Source: Rhytidiadelphus loreus (Eukaryota; Streptophyta; Bryopsida; Hypnales; Hylocomiaceae). Taken from it: a DNA stretch of 64,000 bases. The position numbers and the translations under genes are program-made. The stretch lies in the NCBI GenBank assembly GCA_947034895.1, contig OX344763.1:3164501-3228500 (forward strand). The letters are read 5' to 3'. This document shows positions 10,916 through 23,800 of this stretch, in pieces. Positions within the stretch are counted from its first letter, which is position 1. The number at the start of each line of letters is the position of its first letter. The notes below the pieces were generated by a model. The model was not told where the DNA came from. It made no database searches and saw only the letters and a program-made list of their open reading frames with translations.

Positions 10916-11164
10916 AAGGAGTTTTCTTATATAAAGTTCTAGGGGTACCCCTTGTTTTATCACCTTGGCTCCGTTGATAAAACTCTTGTCTTGGACCTTC
11001 GAAAGAGGCTTCATGCGGACGTTTAACTTCTTCGAAGGGCAACAACCGTGTTTAGAAGGGTTTACAAGACCACTCTAAGCGGGTTGCTTTGTCATTACAT
11101 CTTCCATAGTATTAGTGTGATTATTGTAGTCATTTTCTTTGAAGACCCAGTGTTGATCTACTAC

Positions 11165-12243
11165 ATGGCTGGACAAGGTGTTGGAAGGGGGGGGACCATG
11201 AATGATACGCGGAGGTCCACAAAGGATTGGGACCCTTGGCTAGTACCGTGTACCCCAATTGATAATTCCCCCCATGCTCGAAAATGCGTGTTTTGTGGGT
11301 GGAGCAAAGCATTTGTACGAAAGAGAGCATTGATTCACTTTGGCTATGGCGGCTCAACTACATCGGAGCGTTGTAAGGAGATCCCTAGAATTGTACGAGA
11401 AAAGTTTCGGACTGGCGAGGGGCAAGTTCCAAGGTCCATGAGTTACGAAGAGATGTATGATGCACCGACTAGACATGATGCACCAATTCATGTTGCAGAG
11501 TCTATTGTCGCACCTGCGTTGGATGTCGAAGAAGAAGGGTCTCTCAATCCCTTTGAATCAAATGCAAGACCAAATCCTACGCCTGATTCAGTAGATTCTA
11601 CTGGAACAACGCTTGAGAGAAGGAGGAACATGCCATCTGTTTCTCGGCAAAGAAGCATGGATGAATCTTTACAGACGGGCCGCAGAAAAGAGTTGGATAG
11701 GTTGTGGGCTTCTTTCTTTTACGAGGCGAACATTTCATTTAATGTTGTGCGCCACCCGGCCTTCGTGAATGCTATTAAACAAACTGCAGTAGCTGGATTC
11801 GTGTACCAACCGCCACCGTATAATGCGATTCGCACGAAAATGATAGATGTTAAGAAGGCATCGGTTGAAGCCATGGTCTCGGAGCGGACGAGGGTTTCAA
11901 TAAGTCGGTATGGAGCGACAATTTGTTCAGATGGTTGGTCCGATACTAATTCGCGGCCATTACTAAATATGATGTTGGTGTGTCCCGCCGGGGATGTCTT
12001 TTTGGGATCAGTGGATAGTACTGGGGAGAAGAAGGATATATCTTACACGACTGAGACGATGGCACGATACATTGAGGAAGTTGGGCCTACCAACGTTGTG
12101 CAATTGTGTATGGACAATGCTGCAGTCATGACGGGGGCGATGGCAAGGTTGGAAGAAAGGTACCCTCACATTTATAGGCAGGGTTGTGCGGCACACATTT
12201 TGGACTTACTCTTAGAAGACTGGGGAAAGGATCAGAGAGTAAA
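11165..12243 (+). pseudogene. hAT transposase, N-terminal part (interrupted by CACTA insertion)
   Basis: ATG at 11165 is the first ATG of a frame open from 11048. A second ATG lies at 11198. Residues about 20-60 form a BED-type zinc finger (W-D-P-W, then CVFC and a downstream His). A Ser/Pro/Glu-rich linker follows, then a DUF659-like hAT block (residues about 200-360) with CSDGWSDTNSRPLLNMM and QLCMDNAAVMTGA. The frame is cut at 12244 by the CACTA terminus. Joining 12243 to 24976, i.e. removing the CACTA element and one AAA, keeps the frame: codon AAG is formed across the junction and the whole is 1,092 codons plus stop. hAT transposases cut and paste DNA; this copy cannot do so while interrupted. 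Confidence 0.85.
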
Positions 12244-12259
12244 CACTACAAAAAAACAG
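12241..12259 (+). repeat. CACTA left terminal inverted repeat with AAA target duplication
   Basis: AAA at 12241-12243, then CACTACAAAAAAACAG. The matching inverted end is at 24957-24972, followed by AAA at 24973-24975. Confidence 0.95.
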
Positions 12260-13172
12260 GGGTATCTATGACTCCAGAGAATGACTCCTTGTCCGGTTTC
12301 ACTAGAAAATGACTAGATCCTTTGTAATTGCACCGTGGTCGCAATCTCCACAGTGTGCGAGTCATTCTAAAGTCATTTATCACGACTGCGGGATGAACTT
12401 CTGATAGAGGATGACCTGAATGGCCTGCATTCGTTGGAAATGACGTAGAGAAGTCTGTAAGGAATCTGAAGTAACGCTAAAGTCATTAACGACTACTGTG
12501 CTCTACTTCTTTGTGATTCCAAATGACTTGTGAACAACTTTGTCACGACTTGGGGGTGGTTTAGAGTGTAGAGCATTGTTTTGGAGAAACTGCGGGCAGG
12601 GCAGTGCGCTGCCCGGGTCAATTTCCAAGAAGGTATGTCGGGAAGCAACTGCGTCTGACGATAGACAGTAACTTCAGCACAACTGCTGAATGACTTCTTC
12701 TGGGAAATAGAGATATTTTTTTTTCCAGATGAAACCTAGGTAGTGTGAATGACCTTCAATAACAATTGTCTGATCTAGTCCTTGGGTTGAAAATAAAAAT
12801 GGAACCATTGATAGGCTTAGTGGTCAAATTTCCTTCTAATGTCTTCTATATGGTCACACGATACACATTAGTGTCATCGACGGACTAGATGATTCTTTCA
12901 CTGACACTTTTATGCACCTTCTGCCAGAAATGAGCTAACATGAAATTAATGAAAGACATATATAAGACGGGAATCTTTCCATGCATGAAGATGGTTGTCA
13001 GATCAAGTTGCACTTGAAAACCAGCGTGCAGTACCTTGGAGCTATCACTTCTGAACAATTAATTCGTAGTGACTACGCCGCCTCTACTCTATCACTTCTG
13101 AGTGACTACAAGTGACTAAGCCGCGACTGTGCTATCACTTCTTAGTGACTGCATAATTTGCGCCCGAACACA
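12260..13172. promoter_or_regulatory. CACTA left subterminal region with AGTCA/TGACT motifs
   Basis: No ORF. Short motifs such as AATGACT, AAGTCATT, TGACTTC and ATCACTTCTNAGTGACT recur in both orientations every 20-60 bp. In En/Spm elements TNPA binds short subterminal repeats; I infer a similar role here. The right end (about 24060-24956) has the same composition. Confidence 0.6.
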
Positions 13173-16100
13173 CTAATACCCTTCCTGTGCTAATAAATTC
13201 TCTTCCTCTGTCAATTCGATGGCCCCGATTAGATTAACCATCTGTGCCGGAACTGGTAACCTATGGGGAGCTCTTAGTCCGTTGCTCTCTATGTTGGTGC
13301 TGATGAATGCATCCAACGTGTCCACGACTTCACGGCGTGCTCTGGCTTCTTTGCATAAGACTACTTTCCAGCCGGGTCGTTCCGGAACATCTGAAAAGAA
13401 TACTTGCATCGCCTAGCTTGGAAAAATGAAGGGATCTTGCATGCGAGGTAGTTTATGCCGACAGTTCACCACAAGGAAGCCGGACTCGTCTCTAGTGTAT
13501 GTGTGATTCCCTCGATTGTCCTGGGTTTTCACCCACTCGCAGCGCAAAAGAATAATGCGCGTACTCAGTGCACCATAATCTAGCTCTAGAATGTCCTTCA
13601 GGACCCCCACGTAGTTCACAGATGAATCCTCAATTTGGGATGATGGTTCCTGAAAAACAGAAGCTACACCACTATTGTAGCTCACAAAATGCGACGTACT
13701 TTCATCTTCTACTCTGAAGTGCTTACCAAACGCAGTGACGCGTGTGTACCGAGTGGCTCTCTGTGCAGGCTTCTTGCTTAGAAGAAATCGGTCCATGTCT
13801 ATCTGGTTCCGCAAATCTAAGTCGGCATCTTGCATCGTGCGTTGAATCCACTCTGACAAAGTGGCGGTTTCTAGATTTGTGATGGATTCTGCCCTCCAGG
13901 ACCTACAGAAGAAGAGTCACAATGACAGTATGAGATCCAAACTTGAAGACATATACAGATCATAATGCCGTCCTATTTGGCTGGCGAACCCCACATTCAT
14001 GAGGGGGTTCAAGGTTGTTCTCTGACTCTCTCCTCACTGTAGATAGTCACCACCAAGTCATTCCTAAGTCACGAAAAGAGAGCTTGCAACTTCCAAATGA
14101 CTTCAAAACATCTAATGAACAACTCTGGCACTAGCATGTGCATGGAATCCACAAAGAGTACAACTCTATTCACAGAGCAACAGTGGATTCAGGTGGGCAT
14201 CACATACACTAATTGTGCAAAGCACTTACGTCACCAAGTCTTGCATAGCAGTTGAATTGGATAGCACATACTGGTGGGCTATGTCTCTCAGCTCCGGGCT
14301 CATGATATATGGCCAACCCGCTCCTTGTAAAACCTCGAGATCCTGGAAAAACTCACATCGCACGCACATCTCATGGTCAAACACTGGTGACTATGTCATA
14401 TACTAGTCATACGTTAGTCATTAATCATGACTTCAACTAGACTAATACTATAAAATGACTTCCTCATCACTCACAAGTGGCATCATAGTCACCTATTAGT
14501 CACAGGCAAGTCATTTTTCATGGCCGTGCTGCCGACCAGTGATACTGACCTTCCAATACGGCAAGCGGAAAAGGATGCTCAGTCTTTTCAAGCCATATAT
14601 TTTGGATGGGTCCCCTGCAGCACCGTCTCTATTTCCCGCTGCTTTCCACGCCTCGCACTCCAGGGCATGCTGAATTTGTTCCTCTACTGTCACTGTGCGT
14701 GGTTTGGGGCGGGTTTCAATTGATCCGTTGAAATGGTCCTTCATTTCTGCTGATCTGTAGGGATGATTTTCAGGAAGCCATCGCCGAGTACCACTATAAA
14801 TTTGCTTACCAAGCTCTGTTGAATGCTCAGCACCCAAATCCATGCCACACCACGGACATGCTGCATACCCTTGATGAGAGAAGCCTCCTACTGTGCCATA
14901 CCCGGGAAAGTCGTGGATAGTCCATAGCAACATGGTCCTCAATTGGAAAGACCTTGATCCTGCATCTTTTGATACATCATATGCTGGAACCCCGGCCCAC
15001 AATTCCAGCAATTCATCCACGAGAGGCTCTAAATATACGTCAAAGACTTCACTTGTGACGGACTCTCTCCCTGGAATCAGAAGAGCCAACATAATGAAGA
15101 ACTTCTTCGTGCTCAACCACGGTGGGAGGTTGTAATTCAACAACACAACGGGCCATGTTGACCATGCTGACCGGTTTTGTTTGAAAGGATTCACTCCGTC
15201 TGCTGCCAAGGCAAAGTGAGTGTTCCGTGGATCACTTGGAAAGGAAGGATCCACGTTCTCGTCAAAATGTTGCCACGCTTTGGAATCGCAAGGGTGTCTG
15301 ACTAAGCCATCCCCTCCTTCTTTGTTGCTCCGATTGTCTGCATGCCACACCATCAACTTGGAAATTGCTGGACTCATGAACATTCGCTGGAGTCGTGGGA
15401 TAATCGGAAAGTGACGGAGGACCTTCACTGGAAACCGACGGCGATCTGGATCTCGGTATCTACGACCACCACACTTAGGGCAACAAAGGGCATCTGCATT
15501 GGATCCACGAAAAAGCACACATCCGCGCTCGCATGCATGGATGGTGTTGTACGTCAAACCCAACTTGCCAGTAAGTGTCTTCGCTGCATGGTGGGTTCGA
15601 GGCAACGTATTGTTCTCCGGCAAGAGATGGGAATGCAAAATGCTGAAGAGTTCGTTCGCGCACTGATTGCTAACACCGTGCACGGTGCACAAGTTCATCA
15701 GCAAAACTGTGGCCGCAAGCTTGCTGGACCGAGCTCCAGCGACTCCTCCAACGCCCTCCCATCAAAATTGGGATCAACATCGCCCCTATTCGGGCCCATG
15801 TCGGGAGCCACCTGGTCGTCACGACATTCTTCACCCTCTGCAGCATAACCACCGTCCACTTCCATGAACTCTGCATGGATAGAGTCTGCTGTGGCAAAAG
15901 CGTCCATGACTTCCTTCTGAACTGTCTCTGCTGAACATGTTTGAACTTCTTGTGGGTGTAGTGTTTGGTCGACCATCCCACGAGTATCAATTGTAGCATC
16001 CAATTCCTCCGGCTCCACTACAACTGGTCCCCAAAACTGTTGGTCCCATTCCTCGTTTGAGGAGTCTCGTGCACCTGGGCCTCTCCAAATCCTGGACTGT

Positions 16101-16297
16101 GGATCTCGGCCGTGGCGGATGAGGTGCTGCCCTACGTTTCGTATGAAAAGTCTCTTACGACCTCGACAGTTGGTGCACGGGCAATGCAACTTGTTGACAT
16201 TATACTCCCTGGCCCTCTGCAATTCTCTAAGCCAAAGACAGTCATCTCGTAGTTGCTGCCTACGAGTGTCTGATAGGGGTAGTCTGGTGGGTATCAT
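13173..16297 (-). pseudogene. TNP2-type CACTA transposase (TNPD-like), decayed
   Basis: ATG at 16295-16297 starts an N-terminal transposase-associated domain (CPCTNCRGRKRLF). A 1-base frameshift near 15.72 kb joins it to the TNP2 core (15704 down to about 14555), with CCPKCGGRRYR, HFALAADGVNPF, LLIPGRESVTSEVFDVYLEP and TIHDFPGYG. An intron (donor GTCAGT) leads to a short exon about 14342-14219 (GAGWPYIMSPELRDIAHQYV, donor GTAAGT). A further exon from about 13900 holds a DUF4216-like region (ATRYTRVTAFGKHFRVED ... VLKDILELDYGALSTRIILL). The frame then meets TAG at 13413-13415, in FPS*AMQVFFSD, where relatives have Gln, and continues to 13173. The stretch that normally follows the LPYW block, with its conserved His-containing motif and DUF4218, seems absent. 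With stop, frameshift and deletion it is probably not functional. Confidence 0.8.
13413..13415 (-). other. in-frame TAG at an expected Gln codon (CACTA transposase)
   Basis: The minus-strand frame reads Phe-Pro-Ser-TAG-Ala-Met-Gln-Val-Phe-Phe. Family members have Gln at this place, so CAG to TAG is the simplest change. The frame is open on both sides. Confidence 0.7.
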
Positions 16298-17801
16298 GTC
16301 GTGTGTGATCCCGGAAGCTGAGCAACGTTAGCCACCGCTGCTAATGACCCACTGTCACGGACAATGATTTGGCTGAATGTACTTGTGTACAGTGGGTAAT
16401 GACTGATAAATGGCTTCTGTAACTGGAGACTAACTAGAAAATGACTTACTCAACTGCTGAATAACTGCAAAATGAGAAAATGTGACTTGTAAGTGACTAG
16501 CACATGTTAGCAAAATGATCATGATCATGAGCAACGTTGGATCCAACGACATGCATATGAAAACTCAAAAGGAATTCCTTTCATTTATTTTATAAACTTG
16601 GTGAATCTTGAAAATGTAAGGGTTCCAAGTAAAAAATGATGACGAACCACGATGGAAACATCTCATAAAGGCTACTGCATGCCTAGGCTTTTAAATGAAA
16701 TACTTCAGTGTACAGTAGAAGGCGACGTTCCAATGCGACATAAATCACATTTTTTTTTCTAAGTGACATGGTAAGTACACAAGAAAGAATTGAACGGATT
16801 TTCCTGGACTTTAGTATTATCCACTGGTACTTAATTACACTTGGCGGGAAAATGTCATACGTAAGTCATATGTAAGTCAGAAATGACAACTTCATCTTAA
16901 ATATGACTACCAAATAACTAATTCGCAAGTTCTTGGTGACTCGAAAGTGCACTAGAAGTCACCCTGAAGTCATTCTTGTAGCCTACATCATTTCTAAACG
17001 TAGAAATGCTCACGAATGTTTCTAGGATTCCATTGCCCATCCACTCCAAAAAAGAAAAGCACCCAAAAACTCTTCCACCAGTATATTTTTGTAAATGAAC
17101 TGAGATTGTAGCTTACCTCTCCATGAAACTCTTAGCACGGAACTTCTCCTTGGGTGTTTACAATCTGTAAGAAACTCCTCTGCATGTAGTGGTACTTGCT
17201 CTGCAAAATGCATCCGAAGTGAATTAGGGTGGTGACATCTTCTGAATCGTCAATGTTCTTCCACATCGCATGCATCTCATGAGAGATCTACCTCAAGCTA
17301 AAACGTGGTCCATAAATGGTCCCGTTTTTTATTTCACGTCTTCGATTGGCCAAGTATGTAATTCAGTGGAAATAGTTGCCCAACTAGGAGCAGCAACTGC
17401 AGCCTTCTTTCCCACGACCCTAAACCACTGAATGACTGAGTGCAGTGATCCTGCAAAGTTGAACTTCGAGTAAAAAATAACTACTAATTGCTAGGTTCAA
17501 AACTTAATTAGGAGCCGCCAAAACGCGCCTACTTCATCATGTGGACGCTCTCCTGTGGCTACCTAACAGTCCCCTCCGTGACCTGGGCAACTCATTTCCG
17601 GGGTCTTAGCTTCAATGCTGAGGCGCTAGGCTTTGTTTGCCTATCTTGGACGCCGATTGTGAATCTTCTCAAATTTGCAAACGCTCGAGGTGCGCGCCGG
17701 GAAGCCCACGTCCACAGCAGTCAGACGTGCTCCGTCCCTAGAAGCGGTTCCGCACGACCAACGTTCAGGAAGCGAGCCAAGGAAGTGTGCACAAGACAAT
17801 C
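16298..17801. promoter_or_regulatory. shared intergenic region between two divergent CACTA genes
   Basis: The transposase gene starts leftward at 16297 and the TNPA-like gene starts rightward at 17802, so this 1.5-kb stretch probably holds both promoters. It contains many AGTCATT/TGACTT motifs at 16340-16500 and 16860-16990. No convincing coding exon is seen in it. Confidence 0.5.
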
Positions 17802-20800
17802 ATGGATGACCTATCAAGTAGAGATTTCCTGATGGAGGAAGCTGAACCGGAGAAATCAAAGTACGAGCTCCTACGTGACAAGAACGTGGCTGAGGTGCAG
17901 AAGTTGTTTGCTCCAGTTGTGGAGGCAAGAAAAGAGTTGTAAGTTTCAAGAGCACTTGCGTCTATGCTCATGAGCACTTGTCGTGCCTTCCCAAGTGCAC
18001 AGCATGGATTAATTTTGATCGTGGAGGAGGCAAAGGGGTACTAAAGGGTCTGGACTACAGAGGTTCAAGAGCTTTCTACCGTCCTCAGGTTGTGGCAGAG
18101 CGTCAGAAGCACTACTTACGAAGACAAAATTACCATTGTCTTTTGAGTTTAGGATTGCACAGTCTTCGAAGCAAGCAGGCGACGCCTCTCTAGGGTTTTG
18201 GGTAATGAACACAGTGGCTGAGGGCATTCAAAGTCCCTTTAGTTGTTCTGAAGTCATTTTTGAGTGAATCGGAAGTTGCTTTACATGCCTCATGACTCCT
18301 ACGCAACTTGTCTGTAGTCACAAAGAAGTCACGGAGAAGTCGCGGACTAGTCGCAGGGGTTTTAGGGTAATCGTGATGCCACCATAAATACCTTGGCAGC
18401 CACGTGGTTGCACTCCTTGCACGTTGCCTCAGAAGTGGACCCCAGGGGTTTGGGTGCCATATCCTATTGTTTCTCTTGCTTCCCACCGTTGCGCCATTGT
18501 CTCTGCTAGTTTTGTTGATTTTGTGACGTGGTAGGCATGTTCAATCACGCTCTTATTTTTTAAGGTTTAGGGCTTTCCATTGTTGACGGCGCAGGGATGA
18601 CGACGTAGCGAAGAAGAATCCTCCTGAATCTTGCGCACCGGTGAAGGGCCTTGAAAGTGGTCCACGAAGGAGTGGAAGGCTGCGTGGCCTTGAAGGACGG
18701 GTAGGCAAGAGGACGAGGAGGGAAAATCGGGTCACCGACTCCGATCCAAACTTCAATCCGATGAGTAGTGCACGAGACTCTTCGTCGGATGCCACGAAGT
18801 CCGATGGCGAGGCCATCGCCACAGGTATGATGCATCTTGCAATTGCTTGTACCCATGTAGAGTGGCAATCCGACAAGGAGGCTGAAGCCACAGGTAATCG
18901 CTGGATCACACTTCTTTACTCTTTGGTTGGGTTTAGGGTTTTGCGCTGTACATTTTGAATTGCAATGTTTGTTCTAGTCTTTACTCTTTAAGGCAATTGA
19001 GATTTCCATCTCAATCATTCATGGTTGATTTCAGAATTACTCCTCGCCAATTCAGAGTGCATCGGCATATTTTCCTAAAACCACTGATTTGGACTGATGA
19101 ATGACTTGTCTGAAGCATTGTGTGTGGGCGATGCTCCTATGTAGAATTTCGCCAGGATGCCTTCGACTCGTCCGATGACGACCTGGCACGGGACGAGGGG
19201 GAGCCCCTCATTGACAAAAGGAACAAGAGAAGAAAACAGGTTGTGGAAGAGGACATGTACCGCGACGACAACGACTCCCCTGTAGACCTCCGTCTGAAGA
19301 GAAGAAAGCAGCCGGTAGTGGACACATTGCCACAGAAGGCTGCGCCACTTCTGAATCCCACCTCCGATCCAAATTCCTACGGCCCGTCGAACTGCCTTTG
19401 GGTCTCGGGGCACTACATAGCAAACCAGGCTCCCGCACAAGGTCATTGGGCTGTAGGTCAGCCTCCACCATTCCAAAGTGCATGGACAGGCGCGCCCTTA
19501 GGTTTGCCAGGGCCATGTGCACCTGTTGCATCACAAGACAGTGATGACCGCTTCCTAAGGCGCAAGAGGAGAACCAGTTATGACATGGCACGGACGCAAC
19601 GGGCTACTGTGGGAGCAAAGCCAAACCGGGTGATGGTACTACCAGGTGGAGAGGTCGACTGTACTTGTGAAGGCAAAAATGCCTGGGACGAAGCACTGCG
19701 TGACCTGGTTCCCAAGTGCTTGGACATGAGCATTGTGGAGTGGTCCAAGCACGAGCCTCACAAGTTGAAGAAACTTCGAGCTGCCTTGGACTCAGAGTTT
19801 GAATACTTGGGTTCTCCCCTAAGTATGACTGGATTCCGATTGGCTGTCACCCGTTTTCTGAAATCAGAAAGATCCCGCTTGAAATGCAGGTACTTGAAAG
19901 GCATTGACAGTCCACCTCTTCACGTGGACAAACCAGAGTGGGATCGATTGAAGCAGTACTGGAACACGGACGCACAGAAGGTGAAGGCACGGAAGATGTC
20001 CATAGCGCGGTCTAACGTCAAGAATGCCACGTTTGTAGGAAGGAGAGGGAAGGCTGGGAAAGAAGCCTTGCTGGTAAGTCTGTATTCATTTAAGGTAAGT
20101 CTATATTCAGCTAATGTATCCAATAACTGCTACCGTCATATTTGGTGTGAGGATGTGTGTATGTATGAACATGCCAAAATTTTAACCCATGCCCCCGATG
20201 AATTCATTCTTATGGCTACCTTATTAGAGAGAGGGCATGGAAAATCGCCCAGACGTCATGCATGGAGGCGAGGGCAGTTTCCCAAGTGCACAGCAAGGAG
20301 CTAGGAGCCATGTAATTTACAATTTACCTTTCTTTGTTCCTTCTCCTTGCACTATCGTTTGTTCATCTTCCTTCAACATCAGCCTAAGTGAGTGAGGTAC
20401 TCTCTCCACTTGTTCCAAAGTTAGGTCTACTTGACCAATGCGTGATTGTAGGCGAGCTCCCATTGTAAAGCGTTGAGGAAGAAGATTGTATTCCATATTG
20501 CAGTGTGTTCCTCGGTACCACTGTATTGGCTATCGGTTTGAACTTGGGCGTTTTTGAGATGGTGTCCACAGCTGCCTTCATGTCAATGTTTGGTCCTCGC
20601 GGAGCTTGTGCGAGCGTAAGGAAGGAAGTAATTCATATTGGATAGAGAGTCACGAGAGTGATGAGACTTGAAGGCAAAGTCTGGTTGTCGTCATGTGACT
20701 GAGGAAGCGATGTAGTTGTTGAACTCCCTTTTTTGAAGTCGCACTGCAGTGACATTGTAGTCGCGCCGAAGTCGGTTTTCAGTCACGCTGTCAAGTCTCA

Positions 20801-23800
20801 GTCATTCATGTGGTCTGCGAGAGTTGAAGTCAAATTGTATGACTTTTTGGTAACTCGTCCATGACTTCCGCCGTTGTCTTTGGTGCGTGTGAATAGATCG
20901 CGGAGGCAGGGGAGTCGGCTCGTTGGGAAGCCATGGAAACTTGGAAGAATGAGGTGGATGTGAAGGTTGGGCAGTTCCTTGCCAACTCAGTAGCTCAAAA
21001 CGCAGCAATTGATGAATTGCGCTCCATGTTCCAGAGCTTCATGGGCTCCCGTGAACGCGTACAAGATGGCAGCCCTTCCTTTACGCAATCTGCGTTGGAG
21101 AATCAAGGGTCCCGTCCTCAGCATCCTTCCGTGACAGAAAAGAAAGGGCCCGGCGGTGGAGCAAGACAGAAGCACCACTCCAGGGTTATAGCAAGTCGAG
21201 CAGACATTACCCTGTCGGATTCTGGGTCAGATCTAACTGCCAGACCGGAAACACACATGCGTGTTGTGCCCAGGGCACCGAAGTCCAAGGTGGCCTTGCA
21301 GCCTGTAATTGAGATGACACAGGAGTCTGAAGTCAAGTTACTTGCCCAGCCCCGCATCGAGGGTGCGTTGGGGACCTTGGAGAAGGCTTAAGTGCTGCAG
21401 GATGACCTAGTAATTGCAGAAACTCCCACGACCAATGAAGGCACAATGGCGTTGAAAGGAACGGCGGGAGTGGTTGAAGAGCGAAACAAGAGTGCAGACC
21501 CCATGCCAAACGAAGACACCGAGGCTGATGAAGTTGGTGTCTCACCAGAATGCGACCCGCCCACGCCTGATAGCGGTGGTCCTTCTTGTCCTAGCAACGA
21601 CGGTGAGGAGTTGGAGTGCAGAGGGGAACCCGACCCTGTGGTGAAGAAGAGCCCTGTGAATACAGACGAGGTGGACTCAGCAGCCGACGCTGGCAAGGCA
21701 GGACAAGACAACCCTGTGCTGAAGAAGAGCCCCGCGAACACAGATGAGGTGGACTCAGCAGCCGGTGCTGGCAAGGTAGGACGACACGAGCCTGTGGTGA
21801 AGAAGAGCCCCGGAAACACAAACGACGTGGACTCAGCAGTCGACGTTGGCAAGGCAGGACGAGAAGGTGCAGTTGCACCGTCGCAGTCGCCGCGGAATTC
21901 CAAGAGAACCCCCACTTCACCGGCGAAGGTATTTTCCCCTCCCGGCGTTCTTCAACGTACGCCGAGTGAGGTGAGACCTTCCGGTGCTTCTTGGCCTACA
22001 ATTCGTTTTAGGGGTGACGGGGAGTGTAAGTTAGTTATTTTCAATGTGCACGGAACCTTATTAGACTGCAGCAAGCTGTGTGAGAAAAATCCGAACCCTG
22101 CGATCCGTAGTAGCACAAACACCGGTCAGAGGAGAGTGGTTTTCCGTCCATGGGTGAAATCCTTCCTTCAACGATGCTTTGCATTCTTTTCAGTCGGTTT
22201 CTGGGGAAGTGGCAGTGCATTACACATGGATGACGTGTTGCCAACGCTCCTTGGGGGATTCAAGAGTATCAATGCTGTCCCATTATTTGCATGGTCTGCC
22301 AAAGATTCGGAAGCTGCAGACGTTGGAAATGGTTGCATGACTGGGCAGGGTAAACAGTTGGAATTAGTGTATGCAACTTGGCCCCGTTTTTGTGCGGCAA
22401 ACACATTGATTGTAGATAGTAAGCCAAGTAGAGTCGAGTGCAACCCTGACGCTAATGTTATCATCACTACCCCTTTCTATGTGAAGTGGATTTCCAAATT
22501 GCCAGATGATAAGGAGTACCTGAAACGGTATCTGTGGCCGTTGTTGGAGGCTTTTAATTCATGCCCGGACGTGGCTGCTTTCCGATTTAAATTCCCCGAA
22601 TTAGTCAACGAATCCATGTTACAAATGATACAAAGACGCCGAGCCGGACATACATATGAGTTTCTGGACATTGTGGAAGGTGAGGGGACTCACAAACCAC
22701 ACGGTTGCACCTATGACGGCGTCCCCTCACCTTCCTTTGATCTGCATTTCTAATTAGCTTGCGCATGCATGTGTAGGTAAAGGGACAGAAGCGGGAGGTG
22801 AAGACCAAGCCGGCAGCCGCGGTCCCGAAAAAGAATTCCGGACAATCAACGAAGAAGGTATAGTCACCAGAAATTGTAATGTGCATTTCCTTCATGTCCT
22901 GGCGAAGTCATTTTCAAGTCCCGAGAAGTTGTTTTCTAGTCATTCCTAAGTCACCGAATCCTGAAAAAGGAAATTCATGTTGCCTTCCGTATCGCTGTAG
23001 TGACGTACATGTCATACTTCAGTCGTTTGGAAGTTAGGTTCTAGTGATTGTACGCCCCTTCAACCTGCCAGGCAGAAGTCGTGGTCATCTTCGACCCTTG
23101 AACATTCGCTCTATACCATCTGAAGTAGAATCATCTTACGAGACTATAGGATTGAAATCCTCTTGAACTGGGCTTGTTTTTCCTTTGTATGCCTTCGGGC
23201 AATGGCCATAATCCCGCGACGTTGACGGTTATTCGTTGAGTGTCCTTCACTATTTCGTGTTGGATTTGTGTGCATTATTGAGTGTGCCTTTTCCAGACAC
23301 ATGCTTAGGTAGCTAGGCAATGCCTTAGTCGAATACAGTAAGAGCACACCTTAGTACAGGTCGTGCTCCACCCTTACCCTAAACATGCTGTTCAATTCCC
23401 GTGTGCGGGCATGTTATACCTTTGGGGTCAAAGTTGCGTGGAAGTAAAGTTTGAGTTACGACAGACATCCAAGTCATTCAATAGTGGAATGTGTGTTATG
23501 TGTCAGTCACGTGGAAGTCACGGAGAAGTGTGTAAGTAGAAGGAATGTGTGTGCAGTAACCCTTGTCCGGTTTCTAACCCCACCCTTATATTATCTAACC
23601 TAAACCCTTCTCTACAGTATCGGCTTGGAGACGAGGTTTTCCTCATAAACCCACGTGCAACAAGGCAAAAAGCAGCGATGGGCAAGATTAGCGGTATCCC
23701 AGGGAAGTACAAGTTCCATTTCATGGACATTCTTGAGACATGGTTTAAAGTAGACATCAAGGAGGTTTTCCACTCCGAGGTGCCACTGATGTATCCCAAC

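Noticed and set aside
10539..10977. Open frames over GC-rich array A4
   Set aside because: Repeated translations of the 22-bp unit in several frames; no independent protein signal.
17539..17832. 97-codon plus-strand frame just before the TNPA-like gene
   Set aside because: It is in a different frame from the supported first exon (ATG at 17802) and has no protein-like pattern.
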